Source: Pontivivens nitratireducens (GTDB lineage: Bacteria > Pseudomonadota > Alphaproteobacteria > Rhodobacterales > Rhodobacteraceae). Taken from it: a DNA stretch of 64,000 bases. Each line of letters starts with the position of its first letter. The stretch's first letter is position 1. A program made the position numbers and the translations under genes. Positions 35,217-44,458 of this stretch are shown piece by piece. The stretch is taken from contig NZ_JACJUQ010000001.1 in NCBI RefSeq assembly GCF_014235845.1, positions 372,001 through 436,000 on the forward strand, written 5' to 3'. The notes beneath the pieces are model-generated. The model ran no database searches and had not been told where the DNA came from. It saw only the letters and a list, made by a program, of their open reading frames with translations.

Positions 35217-36244
35217 CAGTGATACCCGGTCCCCTCGTCAACCTTGCCGCGAAACACCCAGTAGGCATAGGCGGTGTAGATCAGGATGACAGGCAACAGG
35301 ATCACGGCGCCGACCAGCATGAATATCTGGCTCTTTGCGGGGGCGGCGGCCTCGTAGATCGTGATTTCGGTCGGCACGATATAGGGAAACATCGAGATGC
35401 CAAGCCCGACAAAGCACAGCACGAACAGCATCAGCGCCAGCACGAAGGGACGGTATTCGTGGCGATGGATCGTCAGGGAGCGGAACATCAGCGCCGCAAT
35501 CGCCAGAACCGCCGCAGCAACCCCGCCAGCCAGCGCGATGCGCCAATCCGCGAACCAGCGATTGTAGTACCCATCCTGCAAAAAGGGCGTCCACAGGCTG
35601 ACGATACCGATGAAGGCCAGCGTGACAGCGCCCAGCGGCCATGCGCGGGCCCGCATTCGCTCCTGCAACGGACCGCCGGTCTTCATCACCAGCCAGGTCG
35701 CGCCCAGCAGCATGTAGCCGACCATCACCGCCACACCTACGGTCAGCGAAAATGGCGTCAGCCAATCCCACCAGCCGCCGGAATAGGCGCGTGCGGCCTT
35801 GTCGATCTGGATGCCTTGCAACAGTCCGCCCAGGGTGATGCCTTGTGACAATGCGGCGATGCCCGAACCCGCGATGAACGCGATGTCCCACGCCCAGCGG
35901 CCCCGTTCCGTCCGCCAGCGAAACTCGAAGGCGACCCCGCGAAAGATCAGCGCCAGCAGCATCGCGATGATCGGTGCGTAGAGCGCGGGCAGGATCAGCG
36001 CGTAGGCCAGCGGAAATGCCGCCAACAGACCGCCGCCGCCCAGTACCAGCCAGGTCTCGTTTCCGTCCCAGACCGGGGCGACGGAGTTCATCATCACATC
36101 CCGATCGCCACGCTTTCGCTCCAACGCGAACAGCATTCCCAGGCCCAGGTCGAACCCGTCCAGAATGACGTAGATCAGCACTGCCAGCGCGATCAGGAAG
36201 GCCCAGATGGTGGTCAGGTCGAGTGTGAAACCTTCGACTGGCAT
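35216..36244 (-). CDS. cydB: Cytochrome bd-type ubiquinol oxidase subunit II
   Basis: A 342 aa membrane subunit with eight or nine predicted helices. The N-terminal family segment VILDGFDLGLGML and SVAPVWDGNETWLVLGGGGL are diagnostic. It pairs with CydA as a terminal oxidase that reduces oxygen without pumping protons. Two ATGs are possible: 36250, which overlaps the cydA stop as ATGA, and 36244, better spaced from GGGAG; I use 36244. Confidence 0.94.
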   Translation of the reverse strand: MPVEGFTLDLTTIWAFLIALAVLIYVILDGFDLGLGMLFALERKRGDRDVMMNSVAPVWDGNETWLVLGGGGLLAAFPLAYALILPALYAPIIAMLLALIFRGVAFEFRWRTERGRWAWDIAFIAGSGIAALSQGITLGGLLQGIQIDKAARAYSGGWWDWLTPFSLTVGVAVMVGYMLLGATWLVMKTGGPLQERMRARAWPLGAVTLAFIGIVSLWTPFLQDGYYNRWFADWRIALAGGVAAAVLAIAALMFRSLTIHRHEYRPFVLALMLFVLCFVGLGISMFPYIVPTEITIYEAAAPAKSQIFMLVGAVILLPVILIYTAYAYWVFRGKVDEGTGYH

Positions 36245-36246
36245 GG

Positions 36247-37695
36247 TCATGCTCCCGTTTCTGTCGTGTCGGGGCGGCGGCTCGCCTCTTCGGGTGCGGG
36301 GGTGGTTCCGGCGGTGCGGATCGGCCCCTTGACGGAATCGGCCAGCCTCGGCTCCTTCGAACTGGGCTGACGGCCCATCAGACGCAGGATATAGAACGTG
36401 CCCGCTCCGAAGACGGAAAAGTAGATCACGATGAACGCGACCAGCGATGCGCCCACGGCAGGTGCTGCCAGTGGCGCGGCGCTGTCGGCCGTACGCAATA
36501 ATCCGTAGACGGTATAGGGCTGACGCCCGACCTCGGTCGTGATCCAACCGGCCAGAACCGCGATCAGGCCGGAGGGCGCCATGATCAGGGCCGCACGGTG
36601 CAGCCATGTCGCATCGTACAATTGCCTGCGCATCCGCGCCACCAGCGACCACATACCGATCCCCAGCATCGCAAAGCCAAGCGCGACCATGATCCGGAAC
36701 GACCAGAAAACGATTGCCACAGGCGGCTGTTCGTCGTCCGGGATCGTGTCCAGACCGTCCATCGGCGCATTCAGATCATGCCGCAGGATCAGCGAGGATA
36801 CCTTTGGAATGCCGATCGCATAGTCCAGCGTCTGCGTCTCATCATTTGGCAGGCCGAACAGGTATAGCGGTGCGCCTTCGGGGTGGCTTTCATAGTGCCC
36901 CTCCATCGCCATCACCTTGATCGGCTGATGCTCCAGCGTGTTCAAGCCGTGCAGATCACCTAAGAAAATCTGCACAGGGGCTACGATCGCCGCCATCCAC
37001 ATCGCCATTGAGAACATCGTGCGCGTCGCGGGCGTGGGCGCTTCGCCCCGTCGACGGTGGCGCAGCAAGTGGAACGCGCCGACACCGCCGACGATGAACG
37101 CCGTGGTCAGGTAGGCCGCCGTAACGGTGTGCAGCAGGCGATAGGGGAACGAGGGGTTGAATATGATTTGCCAGAAATCCACCGGCATGAATTGCCCGGT
37201 AATGGCGTCGATCTCGAACCCGGTGGGGGTCTGCATCCAGCTGTTGACGCTGAGGATCCAGAAAGCGGAGAAGAACGTCCCGAAGGCCACGGCCGCGCAG
37301 GCGATCATGTGCAGCGTGTCGCCGACCCGGCTGCGCCCGAACAGCATGATGCCCAGGAACCCCGCCTCAAGGAAGAACGCCGACAGCACTTCATAGGCCA
37401 TGGGCGCGCCGATCACCGGCCCAGCCTTGTCCGAGAAGACGGACCAGTTGGTGCCGAACTGGTAGGACATCACGATGCCCGACACGACACCCATGGCAAA
37501 GGCCAGCGCGAAAATCTTGACCCAGTACCGGAACAGATCGAGGTATCTGCCATCCCGCGTCCACAGCCATAATCCATTGAGCACGGCGAGGTAACTGGCC
37601 AGCCCGATGGTGAAGGCGGGGAACAGGAAGTGGAACGACACGGTAAAGGCGAACTGGATCCGCGCCAGAAGGATTGCGTCGAATGAACCGAGCAT
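36247..37695 (-). CDS. cydA: Cytochrome bd-type ubiquinol oxidase subunit I
   Basis: A 482 aa haem-bearing subunit. RIQFAFTVSFHFLFPAFTIG contains the haem ligand His22, equivalent to His19 of E. coli CydA. The segment MQTPTGFEIDAI is the conserved QxPxGF region. The protein is short in the Q-loop, as in cyanide-insensitive (CIO) oxidases. The start at 37695 has GAGG about 6 nt upstream; a TTG six bases earlier is a poorer choice. The 133 bp before it has no FNR-type TTGAT-N4-ATCAA site that I can see. Confidence 0.94.
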   Translation of the reverse strand: MLGSFDAILLARIQFAFTVSFHFLFPAFTIGLASYLAVLNGLWLWTRDGRYLDLFRYWVKIFALAFAMGVVSGIVMSYQFGTNWSVFSDKAGPVIGAPMAYEVLSAFFLEAGFLGIMLFGRSRVGDTLHMIACAAVAFGTFFSAFWILSVNSWMQTPTGFEIDAITGQFMPVDFWQIIFNPSFPYRLLHTVTAAYLTTAFIVGGVGAFHLLRHRRRGEAPTPATRTMFSMAMWMAAIVAPVQIFLGDLHGLNTLEHQPIKVMAMEGHYESHPEGAPLYLFGLPNDETQTLDYAIGIPKVSSLILRHDLNAPMDGLDTIPDDEQPPVAIVFWSFRIMVALGFAMLGIGMWSLVARMRRQLYDATWLHRAALIMAPSGLIAVLAGWITTEVGRQPYTVYGLLRTADSAAPLAAPAVGASLVAFIVIYFSVFGAGTFYILRLMGRQPSSKEPRLADSVKGPIRTAGTTPAPEEASRRPDTTETGA

Positions 37696-37828
37696 GGACA
37701 ACCTCGTTATCTATCGGTCCGAAGCTAAGCCTGCGCCCCGGCCAAGGCAATCGCGTGGGTCCGGCCCTATTGTCGCAGTGCAGCATCAGCGTGCCGCACG
37801 GTTGCCTGTCAGGATGCAGCGTTATGGC

Positions 37829-38872
37829 TCAGATAATCTCATCCTCATCGAACAGCGGATCGTCCGTCATCTGATCCGTATGTCCATCCATCAGCGCCTC
37901 CGCGCGGGCCACGGATGTCACGCGGGCGAGGTGAAAGACTGCGTCGCCCTCGTTTACCACGGGCATCACGGCCCGGCCGATCACGATGCCGCTGAACGGG
38001 GCGGGGATCTCGATCTCCTTGTTGCCGAAGGGGTCAGCGACGACGGCCATCAGGTCGCCCTCACTGACCACGTCGCCCTCGCCCTTGAACGACCGCAAGA
38101 GCCCCCCCGCCGGGGCGCGGAGCCATTTGCTGGAATTGCAGTAATAAGAGGCGGATTTCGGTTTCGCGATGCCCTTGGCCGGAACCATGTCGATATGGCG
38201 CATCACACGCAGGATGCCGGCAACACCCGCGCGCACAGACATCTCATCGAAGCGGAGGCCCTCACCCGCCTCGAACAGCAGCACGTCCTTTCCGACATCC
38301 TTCGCAGCGCCGCGCATCGACCCCTCTCGTAGGGGGGATTGCAGGATGACGGGGGCGCCGAAAACCTCCGCCAGTTCGGCAGTGCGGGCATTGTCGGGCG
38401 AAATGCGGACCTGTGGCAGGTTCGTGCGGTGGATCGCGGCGGAATGCAGGTCGATGCCCAGATCGCAGCGCAGGACGATCTCGTTCAGAAACAGCGATGC
38501 CAGCCGCGAGGCGAGCGACCCTTGCGCGCTGCCCGGAAATGACCGGTTCAGGTCGCGTCGATCCGGCAGATAGCGTGAGTGGTTCAGAAACCCGAAGGCA
38601 TTGACGATGGGGATCACGATCAGCGTGCCGCGCAACGATTTCAGGTTCGGTGTGCGCAACAACCGTCGCACGATCTCGACCCCGATGACCTCATCCCCGT
38701 GCACCCCGGCGCTGACGAACATGGTCGGGCCGTCCTGCTTTCCGTGGATCACATGCACGGACATCGTGACCGGCGTGTGGTCGGACATCACGCTGACCGG
38801 CAATTCGATCGTCCTGCGCGTGCCGGGGGCGATGGCGGTGCCGGCAAAATCGTAATCGGCGCGTTTGGGCAT
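37829..38872 (-). CDS. AstE/AspA-like (M14-type) zinc hydrolase
   Basis: A 347 aa protein of the succinylglutamate desuccinylase/aspartoacylase family. SAGVHGDEVIG (residues 54-64) provides the Zn ligands His58 and Glu61; DLHSAAIHRT gives the second His; LFEAGEGLRFDE carries the catalytic Glu. A C-terminal barrel-like domain (SKWLRAPAGGLLRSFKGEGD onward) is usual in this subgroup. The rest of the arginine succinyltransferase pathway is absent. It lies next to the retropepsin-like and rimK genes, so a peptide- or glutamate-chain substrate is plausible. Confidence 0.85.
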   Translation of the reverse strand: MPKRADYDFAGTAIAPGTRRTIELPVSVMSDHTPVTMSVHVIHGKQDGPTMFVSAGVHGDEVIGVEIVRRLLRTPNLKSLRGTLIVIPIVNAFGFLNHSRYLPDRRDLNRSFPGSAQGSLASRLASLFLNEIVLRCDLGIDLHSAAIHRTNLPQVRISPDNARTAELAEVFGAPVILQSPLREGSMRGAAKDVGKDVLLFEAGEGLRFDEMSVRAGVAGILRVMRHIDMVPAKGIAKPKSASYYCNSSKWLRAPAGGLLRSFKGEGDVVSEGDLMAVVADPFGNKEIEIPAPFSGIVIGRAVMPVVNEGDAVFHLARVTSVARAEALMDGHTDQMTDDPLFDEDEII

Positions 38873-38886
38873 GTTGCGAAAGGTCC

Positions 38887-39336
38887 TCAGCGACGGGTCA
38901 GGTTGGCGTGGCGGGTGTGCACGGCGATGTTCTGGTTCTTGAGCGCGGAGCGTCCGACGATCATCGGAAATTTCATTCTGGACCGATCTGTCAGCGAGAC
39001 GGAGATCGGCCATTCGCGCCCACCCAGATTGACCGTGGTGCGGATCACGATCCGCTCCTGCGGGATGCCGCCGGTGTTCTTGATCCTGCGAATGTCGTAG
39101 ATCGGCGCCTCGATCCGCATTGCCGGACCGTGTGATTTGAGCCGGAGGCCGAAGCGCACCCAATCCTCGTCATCCTTGCCGAACCGCTCGATATCGTCGG
39201 CGTGAAGGGCGCTGGTGCGTGCGCCCGTGTCGATCTTGCAGCGAATATCGGGGATGCCCAGATCGGGCAGGGCGATATGCTCGATCCAGCCGATTACCAT
39301 TAATTGAGGTTTGGGTTTCTTGGGTTTGGTGGACAT
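38887..39336 (-). CDS. Retropepsin-like aspartic protease-fold protein (RimB/PF05618 type)
   Basis: A 149 aa protein often annotated as ATP-dependent zinc protease. Its single DTGA motif (residues 36-39, in CKIDTGARTSALHA) is that of retroviral-type aspartic proteases, which act as homodimers; KFPMIVGRSALKN is the second conserved block. In Pseudomonas the RimA-RimB-RimK system controls polyglutamylation of ribosomal protein S6. Its place directly before rimK supports a RimB-like role, as inference. Confidence 0.82.
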   Translation of the reverse strand: MSTKPKKPKPQLMVIGWIEHIALPDLGIPDIRCKIDTGARTSALHADDIERFGKDDEDWVRFGLRLKSHGPAMRIEAPIYDIRRIKNTGGIPQERIVIRTTVNLGGREWPISVSLTDRSRMKFPMIVGRSALKNQNIAVHTRHANLTRR

Positions 39337-39381
39337 TGGCTCATTCGATGTTCTGGAAAGGAAGGGGGCGAAACGGGGTGG

Positions 39382-40287
39382 TCAGCCCTTGCCCCTGGTC
39401 CGGGTCGCGCCGGGCTTGGCGTGCTTTTCCAGATGTTCGATGATCGTGCCCGCCACGTCGAGGCCGGTGGCCTTCTCGACACCCTCCAGCCCGGGGGAGG
39501 AGTTGACCTCCATCACCACGGCCCCGTGGTTCGAGCGCAGCATGTCCACGCCGCAAACGCTCAAGCCCATCGCCTTGGCCGCGCGCACGGCGGTGGAGCG
39601 TTCCTCGGGTGAGATCTTGATGACCTTCGCGGACCCGCCCCGGTGCAGGTTCGAGCGGAATTCACCCTCCGCCCCGGTGCGTTTCATCGCGGCGATCACC
39701 TTGCCGCCCACGACGATGGCGCGAATGTCGGTGCCACCGGATTCCTTGATGAATTCCTGGGCGAGGATGTTGACGTTCGCACCGCGAAACGCCTCGATCA
39801 CCGACTTGGCGGACCGCTCCGTGTCGGCCAGAACCACGCCGATGCCCTGCGTCCCCTCCAGCAGCTTGATGACAACGGGCGCGCCGCCCGCCAGCTTCAC
39901 GACCTCTCCGGCCTGTTTGGCATCATGCGCGAAGGCCGTGACCGGCAAGCCGATGCCGTCCCGCGCCAGCAATTGCATGGACCGCAACTTGTCGCGTGAG
40001 CGTCCGATGGCGACGCTTTCGTTCAGGGGAAAGACGCCCATCATCTCGAACTGCCGCAGAACGGCGAGGCCGTAGAACGTGATCGAAGCACCGATCCTCG
40101 GGATCACCGCGTCATAGCCGGTCAGCGACTTGCCGTCATAGTAGATCTCGGGCCGGCGCGATGCGATGTTCATATAGCATTGCAGCGTGTTGATAATGTC
40201 GATCTGGTGGCCGCGTTGCTGCGCCGCCTCGACCAGACGCTTGTGCGAGTAGAGATTGGCGTTTCGCGCCATCATTGCGATTTTCAT
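39382..40287 (-). CDS. rimK: RimK-type ATP-grasp ligase
   Basis: A 301 aa ATP-grasp enzyme that adds glutamate residues to the C-terminus of ribosomal protein S6 in gammaproteobacteria. Nucleotide-binding features are [37 protein letters not shown] and [20 protein letters not shown] with the metal-binding E-x-N. Length equals E. coli RimK. The start MKIAMMARN at 40287 has AGGGA upstream. It is the first gene of a three-gene minus-strand set. Confidence 0.9.
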   Translation of the reverse strand: MKIAMMARNANLYSHKRLVEAAQQRGHQIDIINTLQCYMNIASRRPEIYYDGKSLTGYDAVIPRIGASITFYGLAVLRQFEMMGVFPLNESVAIGRSRDKLRSMQLLARDGIGLPVTAFAHDAKQAGEVVKLAGGAPVVIKLLEGTQGIGVVLADTERSAKSVIEAFRGANVNILAQEFIKESGGTDIRAIVVGGKVIAAMKRTGAEGEFRSNLHRGGSAKVIKISPEERSTAVRAAKAMGLSVCGVDMLRSNHGAVVMEVNSSPGLEGVEKATGLDVAGTIIEHLEKHAKPGATRTRGKG

Positions 40288-40438
40288 GATTGCGTCCCTT
40301 GGGTGAATGCTGAAGGCGGCTTCGGTGACGTCATCGTCCTTGCCCATAAGTATGGGGCCGTATGTATCATCACATAAGGCCGATACGCGTTTCGGCGACC
40401 TTTTGACCTGACGCTAGGGCAAGGGGGCAGGGCACGGA

Positions 40439-40915
40439 TTATGCCGAACTGTCCGGGATGGGCAATGCGGTGGTGTTCTTGATCTCCTCCATCGACAGGG
40501 TGGAGGTGACATTGTAGATCGACACCTCCTGGATCAGCGCCCTGTAAAATACGTCATAGGCGCGGGCGGAGGCGACGCGCACCTTCAGGATGTAGTCGAT
40601 ATCACCGGCCAGTCGATGGGCCTCCATCACCTCGGGACGGTTCTTGACCGCGTTCAGGAACCGCTCCAACCAGCCTGCATCGTGTTCACTGGTGCGGATC
40701 AGAACAAAGAAGCAGGCCTCCAGCCCCAGCTTTTCGGGATCGAGCAGGGTGGTCTGGCCCCGGATGATCCCGGACTCGCGCATCTTGCGGATCCTGTTCC
40801 AGACCGGGGTCTTGGATGCACCTACCCGGCGGGCGATTTCGTCGAGGGAACGTGCGGAATCCTCCTGCAATTCGGCAAGGATTTTCCGGTCTGTATCGTC
40901 GAGTCGGATGCTCAT
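40439..40915 (-). CDS. Lrp/AsnC-family transcription regulator
   Basis: A 158 aa regulator: N-terminal HTH (DDTDRKILAELQEDSARSLD, then RRVGASKTPVWNRIRKM) and C-terminal RAM effector domain (GDIDYILKVRVASARAYDVF). Its promoter region is shared with the divergent cysG-cysI operon, 164 bp away, so control of sulfur assimilation in response to an amino acid is the natural guess. Confidence 0.88.
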   Translation of the reverse strand: MSIRLDDTDRKILAELQEDSARSLDEIARRVGASKTPVWNRIRKMRESGIIRGQTTLLDPEKLGLEACFFVLIRTSEHDAGWLERFLNAVKNRPEVMEAHRLAGDIDYILKVRVASARAYDVFYRALIQEVSIYNVTSTLSMEEIKNTTALPIPDSSA

Positions 40916-41079
40916 TCTGTAAATTCCCGCTTTTCCGGTAAAAACGTGTGTTTGCCTCCCCCGTATAGGATCATCGTTCTTATTTCCAGCGCCATATACC
41001 CTGAATCTTGGAATTATGTTCTAAGCTGCCATGTGGAGTCAAAGCCAAGCAGGCCAAGCAGATCACGCAGGAGAGAGCG

Positions 41080-42486
41080 ATGCGCCATTTCCCGATCTTT
41101 CTGAATCTCGCCGGACGCAATGTGGTCGTTTCGGGCGCGGGGGAGTGTGCGCTGGCGAAATTGCGGCTGATCCTCAAAACCGAAGCTAACGTAACCGTCT
41201 ATGGCACCGATCCGCATGCGAAGCTGCGTGAGCTTGCGACAGACGGTAAGCTGACCCTGATCGAACGCCCGATCGCGGAGGGGGACGCGATCGACGCGGC
41301 GCTGCTCTACGGGGCGAACGAGGATGCGGTTGAGGATGCGCGGGCCGCCGAGATCGGGCGCCGCGCCGGGGCTCTCATCAACATCGTCGATAACCTTCAG
41401 GACAGCCAGTTCATCACGCCCGCCATCGTGGACCGCGATCCCGTGACCGTCGCCATCGGGACCGAGGGCGCGGCACCCGTGCTGGCCCGGGACATCAAGC
41501 GCCGGGTGGAGGAGATGCTGCCCGCCAATCTGGGCACGTTGGCCCGTATCGGACAGGCCTTTCGCCCTGTTGCCGACGCTTTGCCAATGGGCAGCATTCG
41601 CAGGGCCTTCTGGTCCGCCTTTTATTTCGACCGTGGCCCCCGCGCGCTGAGCCAAGGGCAGGCTGCGGTGCGTGAGGAACTGGACGAGCTGTTGAACGAA
41701 ACCCTGAACGGGCAGGCCGCTATCGGTCACGTCGCCCTGATCGGTGCGGGTCCGGGTGATCCGGAATTGCTGACCATGAAGGCCCGCCGCCTGCTGCATG
41801 AGGCGGATGTCGTCGTCACCGACCGTCTGGTGGGGCCGGGCATCCTGGAGCTTGCCCGGCGCGAGGCGGAGATTGTCGAGGTCGGCAAGACCGGCTTCGG
41901 TCCTTCGTGGAAGCAGGAAGACATCAACGCCCTGATCGTTGCCAAGGCCGCCGAGGGTCACAAGGTCGCCCGTCTCAAGGGCGGCGACGTGGCGATCTTT
42001 GCCCGGTTGGACGAGGAGATCGAGGCGCTCGACGCGCACGGTCTGAGCTGGGAAATCGTTCCGGGCATCACCACCGCCTCTGCCGCGGCTGCATCGCTGG
42101 GGCAGAGCCTGACCAAGCGGGGCCGCAACAAGTCCTTCCGCATCGTCACCGGCCACGATGTCGATGGCTTCGCCGAGCAGGACTGGCGCGATCTGGCCCG
42201 CGAAGGGGCCACCGCCGCGATCTATATGGGGCGCAAGGCCAGCACTTTCCTGCGGGGGCGCCTGATGATGTACGGCGCGCCCGAGGATACGCCGATCACC
42301 GCGATCGAGAATGTCAGCCGCCAGAATCAGCGGGTTCTGCCCAGCACCCTGATCGACCTGCCCGACATGCTGTCGCGTGAGGGCGTGAATGGCCCCGTGA
42401 TCCTGATGCTGGGCCTGACACCCCGCGCGGCCGAGGCCGCGATCCCAACCCTGCAATCCCCGCAATTCCAGAAAGTGGAGGCATAA
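41080..42486 (+). CDS. cysG: Siroheme synthase (uroporphyrinogen-III methyltransferase fused to precorrin-2 dehydrogenase/ferrochelatase)
   Basis: Bifunctional enzyme of 468 aa making the siroheme used by the reductase two genes downstream. The N-terminal domain (about 1-200) has the NAD fold FLNLAGRNVVVSGAGECALA and the helical ferrochelatase part. The C-terminal SUMT domain starts at VALIGAGPGDPELLTMKARR, with LKGGDVAIFAR and GITTASAAAASLGQSLTKR. AGGAGAG precedes the ATG at 41080. First gene of a tight operon with 1-3 nt gaps. Confidence 0.93.
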   Translation: MRHFPIFLNLAGRNVVVSGAGECALAKLRLILKTEANVTVYGTDPHAKLRELATDGKLTLIERPIAEGDAIDAALLYGANEDAVEDARAAEIGRRAGALINIVDNLQDSQFITPAIVDRDPVTVAIGTEGAAPVLARDIKRRVEEMLPANLGTLARIGQAFRPVADALPMGSIRRAFWSAFYFDRGPRALSQGQAAVREELDELLNETLNGQAAIGHVALIGAGPGDPELLTMKARRLLHEADVVVTDRLVGPGILELARREAEIVEVGKTGFGPSWKQEDINALIVAKAAEGHKVARLKGGDVAIFARLDEEIEALDAHGLSWEIVPGITTASAAAASLGQSLTKRGRNKSFRIVTGHDVDGFAEQDWRDLAREGATAAIYMGRKASTFLRGRLMMYGAPEDTPITAIENVSRQNQRVLPSTLIDLPDMLSREGVNGPVILMLGLTPRAAEAAIPTLQSPQFQKVEA

Positions 42487-42487
42487 A

Positions 42488-42799
42488 ATGGCCAAGGCCT
42501 TCAAACCCCAAATCGTAACCGCGAACGACCTGCTGTTGGGCGACGTGATCTATCTGACCGCCGAGGGCGGCTGGACACGCGACCACGCCAGCGCCCAGGT
42601 CGCCCAGAATGCGGAGCAGGCCGAGGCGATGCTCGCCACCGCCGCCGCGCAACAGCTCAAGATCGTGGGGCCGTATCTGGCCGAAGCCACGCTCGACGCG
42701 AACGGCACCCCCGGTCCCGTCCATTTCAGAGAGGCGTTCCGCACACGCGGCCCCTCCAACTACAGCCACGGCAAGCAAGCCGAAGCCGCAGAGGCCTGA
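42488..42799 (+). CDS. DUF2849 protein of the sulfite reduction operon
   Basis: A 103 aa soluble protein, no signal peptide. It begins KAFKPQIVTANDLLLGDVIY and has the stretch GPVHFREAFRTRGPSNYSHG. Members of DUF2849 are found almost always between cysG and the sulfite reductase gene in alphaproteobacteria. No biochemical role is known to me; a part in electron delivery or reductase maturation would fit the location. Confidence 0.8.
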   Translation: MAKAFKPQIVTANDLLLGDVIYLTAEGGWTRDHASAQVAQNAEQAEAMLATAAAQQLKIVGPYLAEATLDANGTPGPVHFREAFRTRGPSNYSHGKQAEAAEA

Positions 42800-42802
42800 T
42801 CC

Positions 42803-44458
42803 ATGTACGATTACACTGATTTCGACCGCGAATTCGTCAACACCCGCGTGCAGGAGTTTCGCGGCCAGGTGGCGCGCCGCCTCGACGGCTCGATGACCGA
42901 GGATGAGTTCAAGCCGCTGCGCCTGATGAACGGTCTGTACCTGCAATTGCACGCCTACATGCTGCGCGTAGCGATCCCCTATGGCACGCTGAACAGTGGC
43001 CAGATGCGCCAGTTGGCGATGATCGCGGACAAGTGGGACAAGGGCTATGGCCACTTCACCACACGCCAGAACATCCAGTACAACTGGCCCAAGCTGATGG
43101 ACGTGCCCGACATGCTGCAAGCGTTGGCGGATGTGTCGATGCACGCGATACAGACCTCGGGCAACACCATCCGCAACGTTACCGCCGATCATTTCGCAGG
43201 GGCCGCCGCGGATGAGATCGAGGATCCACGCCCGACCGCAGAATTGGTGCGTCAATGGTCCACGGATCATCCGGAATTCCAGTTCCTGCCACGCAAGTTC
43301 AAGGTGGCCGTCACCGGCTCCTCCAACGATCGCGCCGTGGTCAAGGCGCACGATATCGGCCTGCGCATGGTGCGTAACGCGGACGGGGCGCCGGGCTACG
43401 AGGTGATCGTGGGCGGCGGGCTGGGCCGCACGCCGATGATCGGCAAGGTGCTGCGCGACTACCTGCCCAAGGCCGATCTGCTGCCCTATCTCGAAGCGGT
43501 CATGCAGGTCTATAACCTGCACGGACGCCGCGATAACAAGTACAAGGCGCGCATCAAGATCCTCGTCCACGAAGAATCTCTGGAAGTCATGCAAAGCCGC
43601 GTCGCCGAAGTGTTCGAGCGTATCCGCGACGATTTCGTGGTGCCGCAGGATCTGATCGACCACATCGAAACCGGCTTCCAGCCGCCCGCTTACAAGACGG
43701 CCGACATCGCGCCGGTGCTGGACGGCGCGTTGCGCAGCTTCATCGACACCAACACCGTGGCGCACAAGAATCCCGATTACGCCATCGTCACGATCTCGCT
43801 CAAGGGGATCGGGGAAACGCCGGGTGATGCGACCTCGGACCAGATGCGCGTGATGGCCGATCTGGCCGAGAAATACGGCCATGATGAGCTGCGCATCAGC
43901 CATGAGCAGAACGTCGTCCTGCCGCACGTGCATCGCGGCGATCTGCCGGCCGTGTTCGCGGCGCTGAAGGACGCGGGTCTGGCGACGGCGAATGTCGGCC
44001 TCGTCTCTGACATCATCGCGTGCCCCGGCATGGATTATTGTGCGTTGGCGACGGCGCGCTCGATCCCGGTCGCGCAGCAGATTTCCACGGCCTTCGCGGA
44101 TATCGACGCGCAGCGTGACATCGGTCCGCTCAAGATCAAGATCTCGGGCTGCATCAACGCCTGCGGGCATCACCATGTCGGCCATATCGGCATTCTGGGG
44201 CTGGATCGGGCAGGGGTCGAAAACTACCAGATCACCCTTGGCGGCGACGGCACCGAGACGGCCACCATCGGCGAACGGGCCGGACCCGGTTTCGCATATG
44301 ATGAGATTGTTCCGGCGGTCGAGCGCCTGATCAAGGCCTATCTGGACCTGCGCGCCGACCCTGAGGAGACGTTCCTGGAGGCATATCGCCGGGTCGGGAT
44401 GGGTCCATTCAAGGTGGCGCTCTACCCCGAAAAGCAGGAGAGGGCGAATGCGGCCTGA
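42803..44458 (+). CDS. cysI: Siroheme-dependent nitrite/sulfite reductase, hemoprotein subunit
   Basis: A 551 aa reductase that takes sulfite to sulfide with six electrons. The four cysteines that hold the [4Fe-4S] cluster and siroheme are C407 and C413 (CPGMDYC) and C450 and C454 (CINAC). Two ferredoxin-like half domains are visible, the first with HFTTRQNIQYNWPKL and the second with DELRISHEQNVVLPHV. The adjacent ferredoxin-NADP reductase and absence of cysJ suggest ferredoxin as donor. Sulfite rather than nitrite is preferred because of the cysH neighbour. Confidence 0.9.
   Translation: MYDYTDFDREFVNTRVQEFRGQVARRLDGSMTEDEFKPLRLMNGLYLQLHAYMLRVAIPYGTLNSGQMRQLAMIADKWDKGYGHFTTRQNIQYNWPKLMDVPDMLQALADVSMHAIQTSGNTIRNVTADHFAGAAADEIEDPRPTAELVRQWSTDHPEFQFLPRKFKVAVTGSSNDRAVVKAHDIGLRMVRNADGAPGYEVIVGGGLGRTPMIGKVLRDYLPKADLLPYLEAVMQVYNLHGRRDNKYKARIKILVHEESLEVMQSRVAEVFERIRDDFVVPQDLIDHIETGFQPPAYKTADIAPVLDGALRSFIDTNTVAHKNPDYAIVTISLKGIGETPGDATSDQMRVMADLAEKYGHDELRISHEQNVVLPHVHRGDLPAVFAALKDAGLATANVGLVSDIIACPGMDYCALATARSIPVAQQISTAFADIDAQRDIGPLKIKISGCINACGHHHVGHIGILGLDRAGVENYQITLGGDGTETATIGERAGPGFAYDEIVPAVERLIKAYLDLRADPEETFLEAYRRVGMGPFKVALYPEKQERANAA

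Noticed and set aside
36251-36652. Long N-terminal extension of the cydB frame
   Set aside because: It reads through the 3' end of cydA in another frame; CydB proteins begin near MPVEGF-type sequence.
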